From NCBI RefSeq assembly GCF_001548475.1, contig NZ_LRUJ01000007.1:105778-169777 (forward strand): a stretch of 64,000 bases of DNA, in the 5' to 3' direction. The notes beneath the pieces were generated by a model. That model was not told the origin of the DNA. It did no database searches and saw nothing but the letters and a program-made list of their open reading frames with translations. Source of the stretch: Bordetella hinzii LMG 13501. GTDB taxonomy: Bacteria > Pseudomonadota > Gammaproteobacteria > Burkholderiales > Burkholderiaceae_B. Position 1 is the first letter of the stretch; each line of letters opens with the position of its first letter. The translations under genes were made by a program, and so were the position numbers. Of the stretch, positions 19,745-29,288 are shown one piece after another.

Positions 19745-21016
19745 ATGAAGACCTTGTCCCAATCTGCCCTTGCCCCTACCGTATTCTCCCGTCGCGTGAT
19801 CTCGAGTGCCGTGCTGGCCGTCATGCTGGCCGCCGCGCTGCCGGCCGCCGCCCAGCAACAGGCCCCGGCCGCCGTGTCGCCCGCGACTTCCGTGGCCACG
19901 CCGGCCACGGCGGCGCCGGCGGGCACGGTGGTGCCCGTGGGCGAGCTGGCCTCGGTGCCCGCGCCCACCGTCGCCGCGCGCGCCTGGATCACGGTCGATG
20001 TCAACAGCGGCCAAGTGCTGGCCGCCTCCAATCCCGACCAGAAGGTCGAGCCCGCCTCGCTCACCAAGATCATGACGGCCTACGTCGTGTTCAACGCCCT
20101 CGACGAAAAACGCCTGACGCTGGAGCAGCAGGTGCCCGTGTCCGAACATGCCTGGCGCACGGGCGGCTCGCGCATGTTCATCGAGCCCCGCAAGCCCGTG
20201 ACCGCCGACGAGCTCATCCAGGGCATGATCGTGCAGTCCGGCAATGACGCCTCGGTGGCGCTGGCCGAAGCCGTGGGCGGCAGCGAGAGTGCCTTCGCCG
20301 CGCTCATGAACGAACAGGCCGCGCGCCTGGGCATGAAGGGCACGCACTTCATGAATGCCACCGGCCTGCCCGACCCGCAGCACATCACCACGGTGCGCGA
20401 CCTGGCCACGCTGGCCACGCACTTGGTGGCCGATCATCCCGAGTACTACCACTACTACAAGCAAAAGAGCTACACCTACAACAAGATCACGCAGCCCAAC
20501 CGCAACCGCCTGCTGTGGGCCGATCCTTCGGTCGACGGCATGAAGACGGGCCATACCGATTCGGCTGGCTACTGCCTGGTGTCCACCGCCCTGCGCGGCG
20601 ACCGCCGCGTGCTCACCGTGCTGGTGGGCGCCGACAGCGAATCCACGCGCGCCGAAGAAAGCCTCAAGCTCCTGAACTGGAGCTTCCAGAACTTCGATAC
20701 GGTCAAGCTCTACGACAAGAGCCAGCCCGGCCTGGAGGCGCGCGTCTGGGAAGGCAAGGCCGAAAACGTCAAGCTCGGCCCGCCCAATCCCATCTGGCTG
20801 GCCGTGCCGCGCGGCAAGGGCGGCGAGATCAAGCCCGTTGCCCAGCGTACCGACCCGCTGGTCGCGCCGCTGGCCAAGGGCCAGCAAGTGGGCACGCTGC
20901 AGCTCACCCTGGATGGCAAGGTCCTGCGCGTCGAACCCCTGGTCGTCCAGGAGGACGTCGAGCGCGCCGGCTTCTTCGGCCGCATGGCCGACACCGTCAG
21001 GCGCTGGTTCCAGTAA
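19745..21016 (+). CDS. dacC: D-alanyl-D-alanine carboxypeptidase (PBP5/6 type)
   Basis: This 423-aa low-molecular-mass penicillin-binding protein trims D-Ala from peptidoglycan pentapeptides. A signal peptide of about 36 residues ends ALPAAAQQ. The three active-site motifs are SLTKIM (Ser about 105), SGNDAS (about 165) and KTGHTD (about 266). A PBP5 C-terminal beta domain follows, and the last residues (FFGRMADTVRRWFQ) form an amphipathic helix that should tether it to the inner membrane. dacA and dacC are equally apt names. The D-amino acid transaminase gene next door fits D-Ala metabolism. Confidence 0.93.
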   Translation: MKTLSQSALAPTVFSRRVISSAVLAVMLAAALPAAAQQQAPAAVSPATSVATPATAAPAGTVVPVGELASVPAPTVAARAWITVDVNSGQVLAASNPDQKVEPASLTKIMTAYVVFNALDEKRLTLEQQVPVSEHAWRTGGSRMFIEPRKPVTADELIQGMIVQSGNDASVALAEAVGGSESAFAALMNEQAARLGMKGTHFMNATGLPDPQHITTVRDLATLATHLVADHPEYYHYYKQKSYTYNKITQPNRNRLLWADPSVDGMKTGHTDSAGYCLVSTALRGDRRVLTVLVGADSESTRAEESLKLLNWSFQNFDTVKLYDKSQPGLEARVWEGKAENVKLGPPNPIWLAVPRGKGGEIKPVAQRTDPLVAPLAKGQQVGTLQLTLDGKVLRVEPLVVQEDVERAGFFGRMADTVRRWFQ

Positions 21017-21056
21017 GCCCGCGCGCGCGGGTGTAAGCTATGTCCGGCATGTAAGC

Positions 21057-21080
21057 GGCGAACGGAACCCTCCGTTCGCC
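21057..21080 (+). terminator. Hairpin between dacC and dat
   Basis: Perfect 10-base arms GGCGAACGGA and TCCGTTCGCC flank the loop ACCC, about 40 bases after the dacC stop. There is no T-tract, so termination would be weak. It could be an RNA-processing or attenuation element within a dacC-dat transcript. Confidence 0.4.
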
Positions 21081-21119
21081 TCATGGCCCACGCGGTCACT
21101 TTCCTTCTAGGAGCTGTTC

Positions 21120-21986
21120 ATGATTCCGGGCATGCCGGGCGATAGCCTGGTGTATCTCAATGGCGAATTCACCCGCGCCGACCAGGCCAAGATTTCGGTC
21201 CTGGATCGCGGTTTCATCTTCGGCGATGGCATCTACGAGGTCGTGCCGGCCTATCGCGGCAAGGCCTTCCGCATGGCCGAACACCTCAACCGGCTCGAGC
21301 GCAGCCTGGCGGCCATCCGCATCCCCATGCCGATGGACCGCGCGGCCCTGACCGCCGTGATCGAGCGGCTCATCGCCGGCGCGACCACCCAGGACTGCAT
21401 CGTCTACCTGCAGATCACGCGCGGCGTCTACAAGCGCGATCATGCTTTTCCGGCCCAGGCCATCACGCCGACAGTCTTCGGCATGGTCACGCCCATGGTC
21501 CTTCCCTCGGCCCAGCAGCGCGAACAGGGCGTGGCGGTCGTGTCCATCAAGGATGAGCGCTGGCTGCATTGCGAGATCAAGTCCGTGTCGCTCCTGGGCA
21601 ATGTGTTGGCCCGCCAGCAGGCCGTCGAGGCCGGCGTCGATGAAGTGATCCAGTACCGCGACGGTTTCCTGACCGAAGGCTCGTCCAGCAATATCTGGGT
21701 GGTGCGCGATGGCAAGCTGCTGGCGCCGCCCAAGAACAACCTCATCCTCGAAGGCATCCGCTACGGGCTCATGGCCGAATTGGCCGAGCAGGCCGGCGTG
21801 CCCTTCGAGGCGCGGCCCATCCCGCGCGCCGAAGTCGAAAGCGCCGATGAGGTGCTGGTGACCTCGGCCACCAAGGAAGTGCTGCCCGTGACGCGGATCG
21901 ACGGCAAGCCGGTGGGCGGCGGCAAGCCCGGCCCTGTTTATCGCCTATTGCGCGCGGGTTATGATGCCCGTATCGCCGCGCTCTGA
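21120..21986 (+). CDS. dat: D-amino acid aminotransferase (class IV PLP enzyme)
   Basis: A 288-aa fold-type IV aminotransferase. The N-terminus YLNGEFTRADQAKISVLDRG and FIFGDGIYEVVPAY are typical of D-alanine transaminases. The PLP lysine should be in EIKSVSLLGN (about residue 153), with the cofactor site DGFLTEGSSSNIWVV near 180. It likely interconverts D-Ala and D-Glu for peptidoglycan. Branched-chain or aminodeoxychorismate activity is less likely but not excluded. A good ribosome site (AGGAGC) precedes the ATG. Confidence 0.88.
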   Translation: MIPGMPGDSLVYLNGEFTRADQAKISVLDRGFIFGDGIYEVVPAYRGKAFRMAEHLNRLERSLAAIRIPMPMDRAALTAVIERLIAGATTQDCIVYLQITRGVYKRDHAFPAQAITPTVFGMVTPMVLPSAQQREQGVAVVSIKDERWLHCEIKSVSLLGNVLARQQAVEAGVDEVIQYRDGFLTEGSSSNIWVVRDGKLLAPPKNNLILEGIRYGLMAELAEQAGVPFEARPIPRAEVESADEVLVTSATKEVLPVTRIDGKPVGGGKPGPVYRLLRAGYDARIAAL

Positions 21987-21998
21987 CCGCGGCCCCAG

Positions 21999-22024
21999 GC
22001 CGGATGGCCGGCGTGCCATCCGGC
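21999..22024 (+). repeat. Hairpin between dat and the DUF493 gene
   Basis: Perfect arms GCCGGATGGC and GCCATCCGGC surround a six-base loop in the 54-base gap. There is no T-tract. It may attenuate readthrough into the DUF493-lipB pair. Confidence 0.4.
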
Positions 22025-22040
22025 GGCGAGGCAAACGCTC

Positions 22041-22316
22041 ATGATGCATATTCCCCCCGAAGACTCCCTCATCGAATATCCGTCTGACTTTCCCATCAAG
22101 GTGATGGGCAAGCACCACCCGGATTTCGCCCAGACCCTGACCGAAGTCGTCCTGCAGTTCGACCCTGAATTCGATCCGGCGTCGGTCGAGATGCGCCCCA
22201 GCAAGGGAGGCAATTATCTCGGCCTGACCTTCACCGTGCGGGCTGTCTCGCGTGAACAGCTCGATGCGCTTTACCGCGCGCTGCATGGCCACCCCATGGT
22301 GTCCATCGTTCTGTAA
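22041..22316 (+). CDS. DUF493 (YbeD-like) protein
   Basis: This 91-aa protein matches the small ferredoxin-fold YbeD family (IEYPSDFPIKVMGKHHPDF at the N-terminus, ending LYRALHGHPMVSIVL). YbeD genes very often precede lipB and lipA, as here, and the fold resembles the ACT regulatory domain. A regulatory role around lipoate synthesis is suggested but not demonstrated. The stop lies 3-9 bases from the lipB start, so they are co-transcribed. Confidence 0.9.
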   Translation: MMHIPPEDSLIEYPSDFPIKVMGKHHPDFAQTLTEVVLQFDPEFDPASVEMRPSKGGNYLGLTFTVRAVSREQLDALYRALHGHPMVSIVL

Positions 22317-22325
22317 GCCGTGGGC

Positions 22326-22985
22326 ATGGAAGTCAAGGTCGCCTGGCTTGCGCCCGGCGCCGGCTATGCCGATGTCTGGCAGGCCATGCAGGCCTTCACG
22401 GCCGGCCGGGGGCCCGCCACGCGCGACGAGATCTGGCTGTGCGAACATGCGCCCGTCTATACCCTCGGGCAGGCCGGGTTGGCCGAACATATCCTGAATC
22501 CCGCCGGCATCGAGGTGGTGCGCTGCGACCGCGGCGGCCAGGTGACCTATCATGGCCCGGGCCAGGTCGTGGCCTACACCTTGTTCGACCTGCGCCGCGC
22601 CGGCATGTATGTGCGCGACTACGTCATGCTGCTCGAAGACGCCGCCATCGCCGTGCTGGGCCGCTCCGGCATCGCGGCGCAGCGCAAGCCCGGGGCGCCG
22701 GGCGTCTACGTCGCGCAGCCCGGCGGCGAGCTGGCCAAGATCGCTGCCCTGGGCATCAAGATACGCAATGGATGCGCCTATCATGGCCTGGCCTTGAACG
22801 TGGCCATGGACCTGGCGCCTTTTTCCGGTATCAACCCCTGCGGCTACGAAGGCCTGCGCACCACGGACATGGCGTCCTGCGGCGCATCCTGTAGCCTGCG
22901 CGATGCGGGCCAGGCCCTGGCGGACGAACTCGCCAGGCGGCTGGGCCAGCGGGCACGGGCGGCGGGCGCGCCGGTGCCGGGGTAG
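22326..22985 (+). CDS. lipB: Octanoyltransferase (lipoate synthesis)
   Basis: LipB transfers octanoyl from acyl carrier protein to the E2 and GcvH lipoyl domains; it is 219 aa here. [16 protein letters not shown] (about residue 68), the catalytic lysine in [10 protein letters not shown] (about 138) and the acyl-accepting cysteine in MASCGAS (about 182) are all present. The ATG at 22326 and the in-frame GTG at 22320 are both possible starts. LipA follows 56 bases later to insert the sulfurs. Confidence 0.95.
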   Translation: MEVKVAWLAPGAGYADVWQAMQAFTAGRGPATRDEIWLCEHAPVYTLGQAGLAEHILNPAGIEVVRCDRGGQVTYHGPGQVVAYTLFDLRRAGMYVRDYVMLLEDAAIAVLGRSGIAAQRKPGAPGVYVAQPGGELAKIAALGIKIRNGCAYHGLALNVAMDLAPFSGINPCGYEGLRTTDMASCGASCSLRDAGQALADELARRLGQRARAAGAPVPG

Positions 22986-23041
22986 TAAAATGCCATTTTT
23001 GTTCCCGGCCGCCGCGCCCGAGGCGGTCCAGAAGGTGTCCC

Positions 23042-24037
23042 ATGTCCACGCCGCTTGATGCCCCCTCGAACGACACCAGCGCCAGCGCTGTGTCCGCCTA
23101 CGATCCGACGCAAAAGCAGAAATCGCAGGCCAAGACGGCACGCATTCCCATCAAGGTGATTCCGGCCGAGCGTCTGAAGAAACCCGAGTGGATCCGCGTG
23201 CGCGCCGCGGCGCCGGGCTCGCGTTTCTACGACATCAAGCGCATCCTGCGCGAGCACAATCTGCACACGGTATGCGAAGAAGCCTCCTGCCCGAATATCG
23301 GCGAGTGCTTCGGCAAGGGCACGGCCACGTTCATGATCATGGGCGACAAGTGCACGCGCCGCTGCCCCTTCTGTGATGTGGGTCATGGCCGCCCCGATCC
23401 GCTGGACGCACAAGAGCCGGAAAACCTCGCGCGCACCATCGCCGCCCTCAAGCTTTCCTACGTCGTCATCACATCGGTGGACCGCGACGACCTGCGCGAT
23501 GGCGGCGCCGCGCATTTCGTCGAATGCATCACCAAGATCCGCGAACTCTCCCCCACCACCCGCATCGAGGTGCTGGTGCCGGATTTCCGGGGCCGACTGG
23601 ACCGGGCGCTGGGCATTCTCAATGCCGGCCCCCCCGACGTGATGAACCACAACCTCGAAACCGTGCCCCGTCTGTACAAGCAGGCGCGTCCGGGGTCGGA
23701 TTACCTGCATTCGCTCAAGCTGCTGGCCGAGTTCAAGGCCCTGCATCCGGACGTGCCGACCAAGTCCGGCCTCATGCTGGGCCTGGGCGAGACCGACGAG
23801 GAAATCCTCGACGTCATGCGCGATATGCGCGCGCACAATGTGGATATGATCACCATCGGCCAGTATCTGCAGCCGTCGGAACACCACCTGCCGGTGCTGC
23901 GCTATGTGCACCCGGACACCTTCGCCATGTTCGAGCGCGAGGCCTACGCCATGGGCTTCAGCCACGCGGCGGTGGGCGCCATGGTGCGCTCTTCCTACCA
24001 TGCCGATGAGCAGGCGCACGCCGCCGGCGTGAACTGA
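23042..24037 (+). CDS. lipA: Lipoyl synthase (radical SAM)
   Basis: This 331-aa radical SAM enzyme inserts two sulfurs into octanoyl-lipoyl domains. Both Fe-S binding sets are intact: the auxiliary cluster [12 protein letters not shown] and the SAM-cluster motif CTRRCPFC. The C-terminal serine that ligands the auxiliary cluster is in [11 protein letters not shown]. An N-terminal extension of about 40 residues is poorly conserved, as usual. A hairpin terminator follows. Confidence 0.97.
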   Translation: MSTPLDAPSNDTSASAVSAYDPTQKQKSQAKTARIPIKVIPAERLKKPEWIRVRAAAPGSRFYDIKRILREHNLHTVCEEASCPNIGECFGKGTATFMIMGDKCTRRCPFCDVGHGRPDPLDAQEPENLARTIAALKLSYVVITSVDRDDLRDGGAAHFVECITKIRELSPTTRIEVLVPDFRGRLDRALGILNAGPPDVMNHNLETVPRLYKQARPGSDYLHSLKLLAEFKALHPDVPTKSGLMLGLGETDEEILDVMRDMRAHNVDMITIGQYLQPSEHHLPVLRYVHPDTFAMFEREAYAMGFSHAAVGAMVRSSYHADEQAHAAGVN

Positions 24038-24042
24038 TCCCG

Positions 24043-24070
24043 CAGCGCCCCGCAAGGGGCGCTTTGCATT
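24043..24070 (+). terminator. Intrinsic terminator after lipA
   Basis: The stem AGCGCCCC/GGGGCGCT with loop GCAA (24044-24063) is followed by TTGCATTT. It sits between convergent lipA and the adenosyltransferase gene and may work for lipA. Confidence 0.65.
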
Positions 24071-24634
24071 TCAGCCGGCGGTATTGCGCGCGTGGCGGCT
24101 GCTCCAATAGATATCGGATTGGCCTGCCGCCTGGTTGAGGTAGCGGGCCAGCACAAACATCAGGTCGGAGCTGCGGTTCAGATACTGGCGCAGCGGCGCG
24201 TTGACCACGGCCTGGGCGGCCAGCGTGATCACCGAGCGCTCGGCGCGGCGGGCCGCCGTGCGAGCCAGGTGCGCCAGCGCGGAAGCACGCGAGCCGCCGG
24301 GCAGGATGAATTCGCGCAAGGCGGGCAGGGCGGCGTTATAGAAGGCCAGGCGCGCATCCAGGAAGGCCACCTGGTCTTCGGCGAGCGCGACGTGGCCGGG
24401 GATGCAGAGTTCGGCGCCCATGTCGAAGAGATCATGCTGCATGGTCAGCAGGTCGGATGAAACGGCATCGGGTAGCGCTTCGCAGCGCAACAAGCCCAGC
24501 GCGCTATTGAATTCATCCACATCACCCATCGCGATGATGCGGGCGTCATCCTTGGCGACGCGGCTGCCGTCGCCCAGTCCGGTGGTGCCGTCATCCCCGG
24601 TGCGGGTGGCGATGACGGAGAGGCGGTTTGCCAT
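24071..24634 (-). CDS. Cob(I)alamin adenosyltransferase, PduO type
   Basis: This 187-aa ATP:corrinoid adenosyltransferase makes adenosylcobalamin. The ATP-binding N-terminus TRTGDDGTTGLGDGSRVAKD and DVDEFNSALGLLR are diagnostic for the PduO (MMAB) family. RTAARRAERSVITL near residue 125 carries the conserved arginines. Some annotations label such genes cobO, but the fold is PduO, not CobA/CobO. No cobalamin enzyme lies in this window. Confidence 0.93.
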   Translation of the reverse strand: MANRLSVIATRTGDDGTTGLGDGSRVAKDDARIIAMGDVDEFNSALGLLRCEALPDAVSSDLLTMQHDLFDMGAELCIPGHVALAEDQVAFLDARLAFYNAALPALREFILPGGSRASALAHLARTAARRAERSVITLAAQAVVNAPLRQYLNRSSDLMFVLARYLNQAAGQSDIYWSSRHARNTAG

Positions 24635-24807
24635 GGCGGGGTCCTTGTGGGTTGGGAGGCGGGGCCCGCTATTCTAGGATACGCAGCGGATTGTCATGAA
24701 TGTTGCGAATCGCAGTGCTTGGCTGCGTTTGGTGCGGATCGGAGGCGCCGTGATCGCGGTATTCTTGAGGCGAAGGCCCGGTCCGGGCCTGGCAGGAGGT
24801 TTTCATT

Positions 24808-25113
24808 ATGGCGTTTTCGCGCAAACACACCATGTCCATGGCCATGACGACGGCCATGGCCTTCGTCAGCCTGGCCAGTCCCCAGGTCCTGGCGCAATCC
24901 GCCCAGGCCAGCGGCGAGGTCAGGCGGGTCGACGCTTCGGCGGGCACGGTCACGCTCAAGCATGATGCGATCGCCGCCCTGGACCTGCCGGCCATGACCC
25001 TGGTCTACCAGGCCGCGCCAGCCTTGCTGAACAATATCAAGCCCGGTGATAAAGTCCGCTTCACCGCGACCCGCAAGGACGGCAAGTACGTGGTGACCGA
25101 GATCTCGAAATAG
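24808..25113 (+). CDS. CusF-like periplasmic copper-binding protein, variant site
   Basis: A 101-aa secreted protein with a signal peptide of about 30 residues (ends SPQVLAQS) and a CusF/CopB-N small beta-barrel (GEVRRVDASAGTVTLKHDAI to VRFTATRKDGKYVV). Compared with E. coli CusF, the metal-binding His (in KHDAI) and first Met (in PAMTL) align, but the Trp is replaced by Leu and the second Met by Leu. A strong ribosome site (GGCAGGAGGT) precedes the ATG. It stands alone, without cusCBA or a heavy-metal RND pump beside it. Confidence 0.8.
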   Translation: MAFSRKHTMSMAMTTAMAFVSLASPQVLAQSAQASGEVRRVDASAGTVTLKHDAIAALDLPAMTLVYQAAPALLNNIKPGDKVRFTATRKDGKYVVTEISK

Positions 25114-25126
25114 GGGGCCGCCAGGC

Positions 25127-25154
25127 AAAAAAAACCCCGGCCCAATGGCCGGGG
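25127..25154 (-). terminator. Intrinsic terminator of hslVU
   Basis: The stem CCCCGGCC/GGCCGGGG with loop CAAT is preceded on the plus strand by eight A residues, which becomes a U-tract on the minus strand. It ends the minus-strand hslVU transcript, 20 bases past the hslU stop. It may also slow plus-strand transcription from the CusF-like gene. Confidence 0.85.
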
Positions 25155-25174
25155 TTCCGTCGGCGCGGACGCTG

Positions 25175-26509
<1,335 letters not shown>

Positions 26510-26535
26510 GGCTTGGGTCCTCGGGCCGGGCGGCG

Positions 26536-27075
26536 TCAGCCGCCCAGCGTTTCAATCACGTGATTCTGATTGGTGTAGATGCACAGGTCGCCGGCGATTT
26601 CCAGCGACTGCTTGACGATGGCTTCCGGCGCCAGTTCCGTATTGCGCAGCAGGGCCAGCGCGGCCGACTGCGCATAGGCGCCGCCCGACCCGATGGCGGC
26701 CAGGCCATGTTCGGGCTCCAGCACATCGCCGTTGCCGGTGAGCACGAGGGTGTGTTCGGCGTCGGCCACGATGAGCATGGCTTCGAGCCGGCGCAGCACG
26801 CGGTCGGTGCGCCAGTCGCGCGTGAGCTCGACTGCGGCGCGCATCAGGTGGCCTTGGTGTTTTTCCAGCTTGGCCTCGAAACGCTCTTGCAGCGTGAAGG
26901 CATCGGCGGTGGCGCCGGCAAAGCCCGCGAGCACCTTGTCATGGTAGAGGCGGCGGATCTTGCGTGCCGTGCCCTTGATGACGATATTGCCCAGGGTCAC
27001 CTGGCCGTCTCCGCCCAGCGCGACACGGTTGCCGCGGCGGACGCACACAATGGTGGTGGCGTGAAATTGTTCCAT
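26536..27075 (-). CDS. hslV: ATP-dependent protease subunit HslV
   Basis: This 179-aa threonine protease forms the double-hexamer core. The active N-terminal threonine should be the first T of [19 protein letters not shown], so a six-residue propeptide (MEQFHA) must be removed. The catalytic lysine region is [13 protein letters not shown] chose the ATG at 27075; an upstream in-frame codon at 27174 gives a longer, unlikely N-terminus. A sigma32-type promoter lies just upstream. Confidence 0.97.
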   Translation of the reverse strand: MEQFHATTIVCVRRGNRVALGGDGQVTLGNIVIKGTARKIRRLYHDKVLAGFAGATADAFTLQERFEAKLEKHQGHLMRAAVELTRDWRTDRVLRRLEAMLIVADAEHTLVLTGNGDVLEPEHGLAAIGSGGAYAQSAALALLRNTELAPEAIVKQSLEIAGDLCIYTNQNHVIETLGG

Positions 27076-27098
27076 GCTTTCCTTCCTTTGAAGGACGT

Positions 27099-27127
27099 AT
27101 CTGGGGGCGCCCGTCCTGCATTTCAAG
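27099..27127 (-). promoter_or_regulatory. Sigma32-type promoter of hslVU
   Basis: On the minus strand, CTTGAAA (27121-27127) is followed after 14 bases by CCCCAGAT (27099-27106), close to the heat-shock consensus CTTGAAA and CCCCAT. The start of hslV lies about 23 bases downstream. Heat-shock control of hslVU is well established in proteobacteria. Confidence 0.75.
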
Positions 27128-27172
27128 GCGGCGCCTGCAAGCGGCCCCTTTTTTATGCCTCGGGCGGCAAAC

Positions 27173-27207
27173 AAAAAGGGCTATGCCGGTTTGCACCAGC
27201 ATAGCCC
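27173..27207 (-). terminator. Intrinsic terminator of dksA
   Basis: Arms GGGCTATGC (27178-27186) and GCATAGCCC (27199-27207), with an inner GGT/ACC extension, precede a run of five A residues on the plus strand (a U-tract on the minus strand). It ends the dksA transcript 20 bases after its stop. Confidence 0.88.
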
Positions 27208-27227
27208 CTATCGGCCCTGGGGACAGA

Positions 27228-27692
27228 TCAGTCGCCGTAGAGCTTCTGGCGCATTTCGCGGCGCTCCTGGGCTTCCAGCGACAGCGTGGCGGTCGGGCGG
27301 GCCAGCAGGCGCGGAACGCCGATGGGCTCGCCGGTTTCCTCACACCAGCCGTATTCGCCGCTATCGATGCGGGCGATGGCCTGCTGCACCTTCTTCAGGA
27401 GCTTGCGCTCGCGGTCGCGCGTGCGCAGCTCCAGGGCGTGTTCTTCTTCGATGGTGGCGCGGTCGGCCGGATCGGGCACGAATTGGGTTTCGCGCAAGTG
27501 CTCGGTGGTCTCCCCGGCATTGGCCAGGATGTCCTGTTCGAGTTGTTTGAGCCGCTCTTTGAAGAACGCCAGCTGGCGCTCGTTCATATAGTCGGACTCG
27601 GGCATGGCCAGCAATTCTTCTTCGCTGGGCAGATCAATCGCCGTATCGCTCGTCGACTTGCTTGATTTCTTGGTTGCTGCCTTCGTAGCCAT
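27228..27692 (-). CDS. dksA: RNA polymerase-binding transcription factor DksA (zinc-finger-less type)
   Basis: This 154-aa partner of ppGpp binds the RNA polymerase secondary channel. The coiled-coil tip has the key acidic residues in DPADRAT. The C4 zinc finger is degenerate: where E. coli has CxxC twice, this protein has WCEET and LSLEA, leaving a single cysteine. Such finger-less DksA proteins are known from several alpha- and betaproteobacteria and from P. aeruginosa DksA2, which works under zinc starvation. The gene lies next to the zinc island, but no Zur-like site is visible at its start. Confidence 0.94.
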   Translation of the reverse strand: MATKAATKKSSKSTSDTAIDLPSEEELLAMPESDYMNERQLAFFKERLKQLEQDILANAGETTEHLRETQFVPDPADRATIEEEHALELRTRDRERKLLKKVQQAIARIDSGEYGWCEETGEPIGVPRLLARPTATLSLEAQERREMRQKLYGD

Positions 27693-27721
27693 GAAAACAC
27701 TCCACTATGAATCAATCCGTA

Positions 27722-27741
27722 GCGGCATCCTGGGATGCCGC
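27722..27741 (-). repeat. Hairpin in the dksA leader
   Basis: Perfect nine-base arms GCGGCATCC and GGATGCCGC with a two-base gap lie about 30 bases upstream of dksA. It could terminate the upstream GTPase transcript or form a 5' stem in the dksA mRNA. No T-tract follows. Confidence 0.4.
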
Positions 27742-27811
27742 CCGGCAGGCCTGTTGTGTACTGGCGCTAAGGTTTTCCTTGCAGTACGGTTCTACGGGTC
27801 CGGGACGGGCG

Positions 27812-28927
27812 TCAGCCCACCAGGCACTGTTCAAGGCCGCGGGTGAAAATCTCCTGCGGCAATTTGCGGCCGATGAAGACCATCTTGGTGGACGGCTTCT
27901 CGGCGGCGGTCCAGGGTTTGCCGGGCTCGGCGCCCATCATCATGTGCACGCCCTGGAACAGCATGCGGCGGTTGATGCCCTTCATGTACAAGATACCCTT
28001 GTAGCGCATCAGGTCCGGGCCGTACACCTGCACCACGCCACCCAGGAATTCCTCCAGGCGCGCCGGATCGAAAGGCTTGTTCGAGCGGAACACGAAGGCG
28101 CCGATCTCGTCGTCGTGCTGGTGGTGATGATGGTGATGGCCGTGGTTGCAATGCGCGCCGCATTCGCCTTCGTGGTCATGGTCGTGATCGTGGCCATGGC
28201 CGTGATCATGGTCATGATGGTCATGCGCATGCTTGGCATCCGGATGCTCGTCGGCCAGGAAGTCCGGGTCGATGTCCAGGATGGAGTTCAGGTTGAAGCC
28301 GCTGATGTCGATGATGGACTTCAGGTCGGCCTCGCCGAAATGCACCGGCGTGATCGGCGCGCGCGGGTTGATGCGCAGCAGGCGGGCACGCAGGGCTTCG
28401 TAGTCGGCGTCGTTGACCAGGTCGCGCTTGGACACCAGGATGCGGTCGGCGAAACCGACCTGCTTCTGGGCCTCGGTCTGGGCATCGAGCGTGGCCATGC
28501 CATGCTTGGCGTCGACCACCGTCACCACCGCGTCCAGGCGATAGTACTCGGCGATGTCGTCGTCCATGAAGAAGGTCTGGCACACCGGGCCGGGGTTGGC
28601 CATGCCGGTGGTCTCGATGATGACGCGCTCGAAGGCGAGCTGGCCGGCCTCGCGCTTGACGCGCAGGTCGTTGAGCGTGCGCATCAGGTCGCCGCGCACC
28701 GTGCAGCAGACGCAGCCGTTGGACAGCTCGATGATCTCCTCGTCGCTGTCTTGCACCAGCAGGTCGTTGTCGATGCTCTCGGGCCCGAATTCGTTTTCGA
28801 TGACGGCGACGCGGCGGCCGTGGAATTCGGTGAGGATGCGCTTGAGCAGGGTGGTCTTGCCTGCACCGAGGAAGCCGGTGAGGATCGTGACGGGAACCAT
28901 TTTGTCCAAACTGCGCGGGGTGTTCAT
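27812..28927 (-). CDS. CobW/ZNG-family GTPase, putative zinc chaperone
   Basis: This 371-aa G3E GTPase belongs to the COG0523 family. P-loop GFLGAGKTT is at residues 18-26, Walker B region FGPESIDNDLL near 47, and the metal-binding GCVCC at 71-75. A His/Asp-rich insertion of about 50 residues (from about 223) includes runs such as HDHHDHDHGHGHD and HHHHHHQHDDE. The CobW C-terminal domain follows. Zinc-starvation GTPases of this type deliver zinc to client enzymes. The ATG at 28927 was chosen; MVPV at 28900 is possible and 28993 unlikely. Location next to zur supports zinc over cobalamin. Confidence 0.88.
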   Translation of the reverse strand: MNTPRSLDKMVPVTILTGFLGAGKTTLLKRILTEFHGRRVAVIENEFGPESIDNDLLVQDSDEEIIELSNGCVCCTVRGDLMRTLNDLRVKREAGQLAFERVIIETTGMANPGPVCQTFFMDDDIAEYYRLDAVVTVVDAKHGMATLDAQTEAQKQVGFADRILVSKRDLVNDADYEALRARLLRINPRAPITPVHFGEADLKSIIDISGFNLNSILDIDPDFLADEHPDAKHAHDHHDHDHGHGHDHDHDHEGECGAHCNHGHHHHHHQHDDEIGAFVFRSNKPFDPARLEEFLGGVVQVYGPDLMRYKGILYMKGINRRMLFQGVHMMMGAEPGKPWTAAEKPSTKMVFIGRKLPQEIFTRGLEQCLVG

Positions 28928-29249
28928 GGCGATGCTGGATGCGTAAATCGGCTGCGGGGTGGGCAATATGCTGGCCCGATAGGCGTCTGCCATATCGTTA
29001 GAGCCGCCGCCTGCGGCTGGCTTGCCGGGGGGTGAGCCCCGCGCGGTGCCAGCCCTCGCCTGCGACGTGAATGCGACAACTCGCGGCTTGAGTTGGGGCT
29101 GCCGAGATGGGTCTGCACTGGGCAGTCAATCGCGACCGGACGCAGGATTACAGCACAGTCGGCTGCCAGGGGCAAACCCCGTAACAGCCCTAGCGTCTTT
29201 TTTGGCGCAGATCGCGGCCCTTAGCCGACCAATATCGGGTAATCCCTGC
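28928..29249. other. Long structured non-coding gap between zur and the GTPase gene
   Basis: No convincing gene is present. The stretch holds several inverted repeats: GGCTGGC/GCCAGCC around 29015-29055 with an inner GGGG/CCCC; AACTC/GAGTT near 29078-29094; CCTGCG/CGCAGG closing about 29059-29145; and nested GGCTG/CAGCC with GGGG-CAAA-CCCC near 29161-29189. A plus-strand T6 run follows at about 29198. It could be a long 5' leader or a small RNA. I could not match it to a riboswitch class or to 6S RNA. Confidence 0.4.
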
Positions 29250-29277
29250 AAATGGGGGCAAGTCCGCCGATTTCAAG
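29250..29277 (-). promoter_or_regulatory. Near-consensus sigma32 promoter, reading away from zur
   Basis: On the minus strand CTTGAAA (29271-29277), 13 bases, then CCCCATTT (29250-29257) match the heat-shock consensus almost perfectly. It lies just after the zur stop and reads into the long gap before the zinc GTPase gene. Transcription would start near 29243, giving a leader of over 300 bases if the GTPase gene is the target. Confidence 0.65.
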
Positions 29278-29288
29278 AGGGGACGGAA

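Noticed and set aside
24071..24634. Annotation as CobO/CobA-type adenosyltransferase
   Set aside because: The N-terminal TRTGDDGTTGLGDG and helical pattern are PduO-type; CobA has a P-loop that is missing here.
28924..29175. 83-residue minus-strand ORF in the gap before the GTPase gene
   Set aside because: Pro/Arg/Ser-rich composition, no ribosome site and overlap with the predicted stems; it does not look like a protein.
28928..29249. Cobalamin riboswitch or 6S RNA in the gap before the CobW-like GTPase
   Set aside because: The B12-box and GCCACTG-type motifs are not found on either strand, and the ends do not pair into the long hairpin of 6S RNA. The gap remains unassigned.
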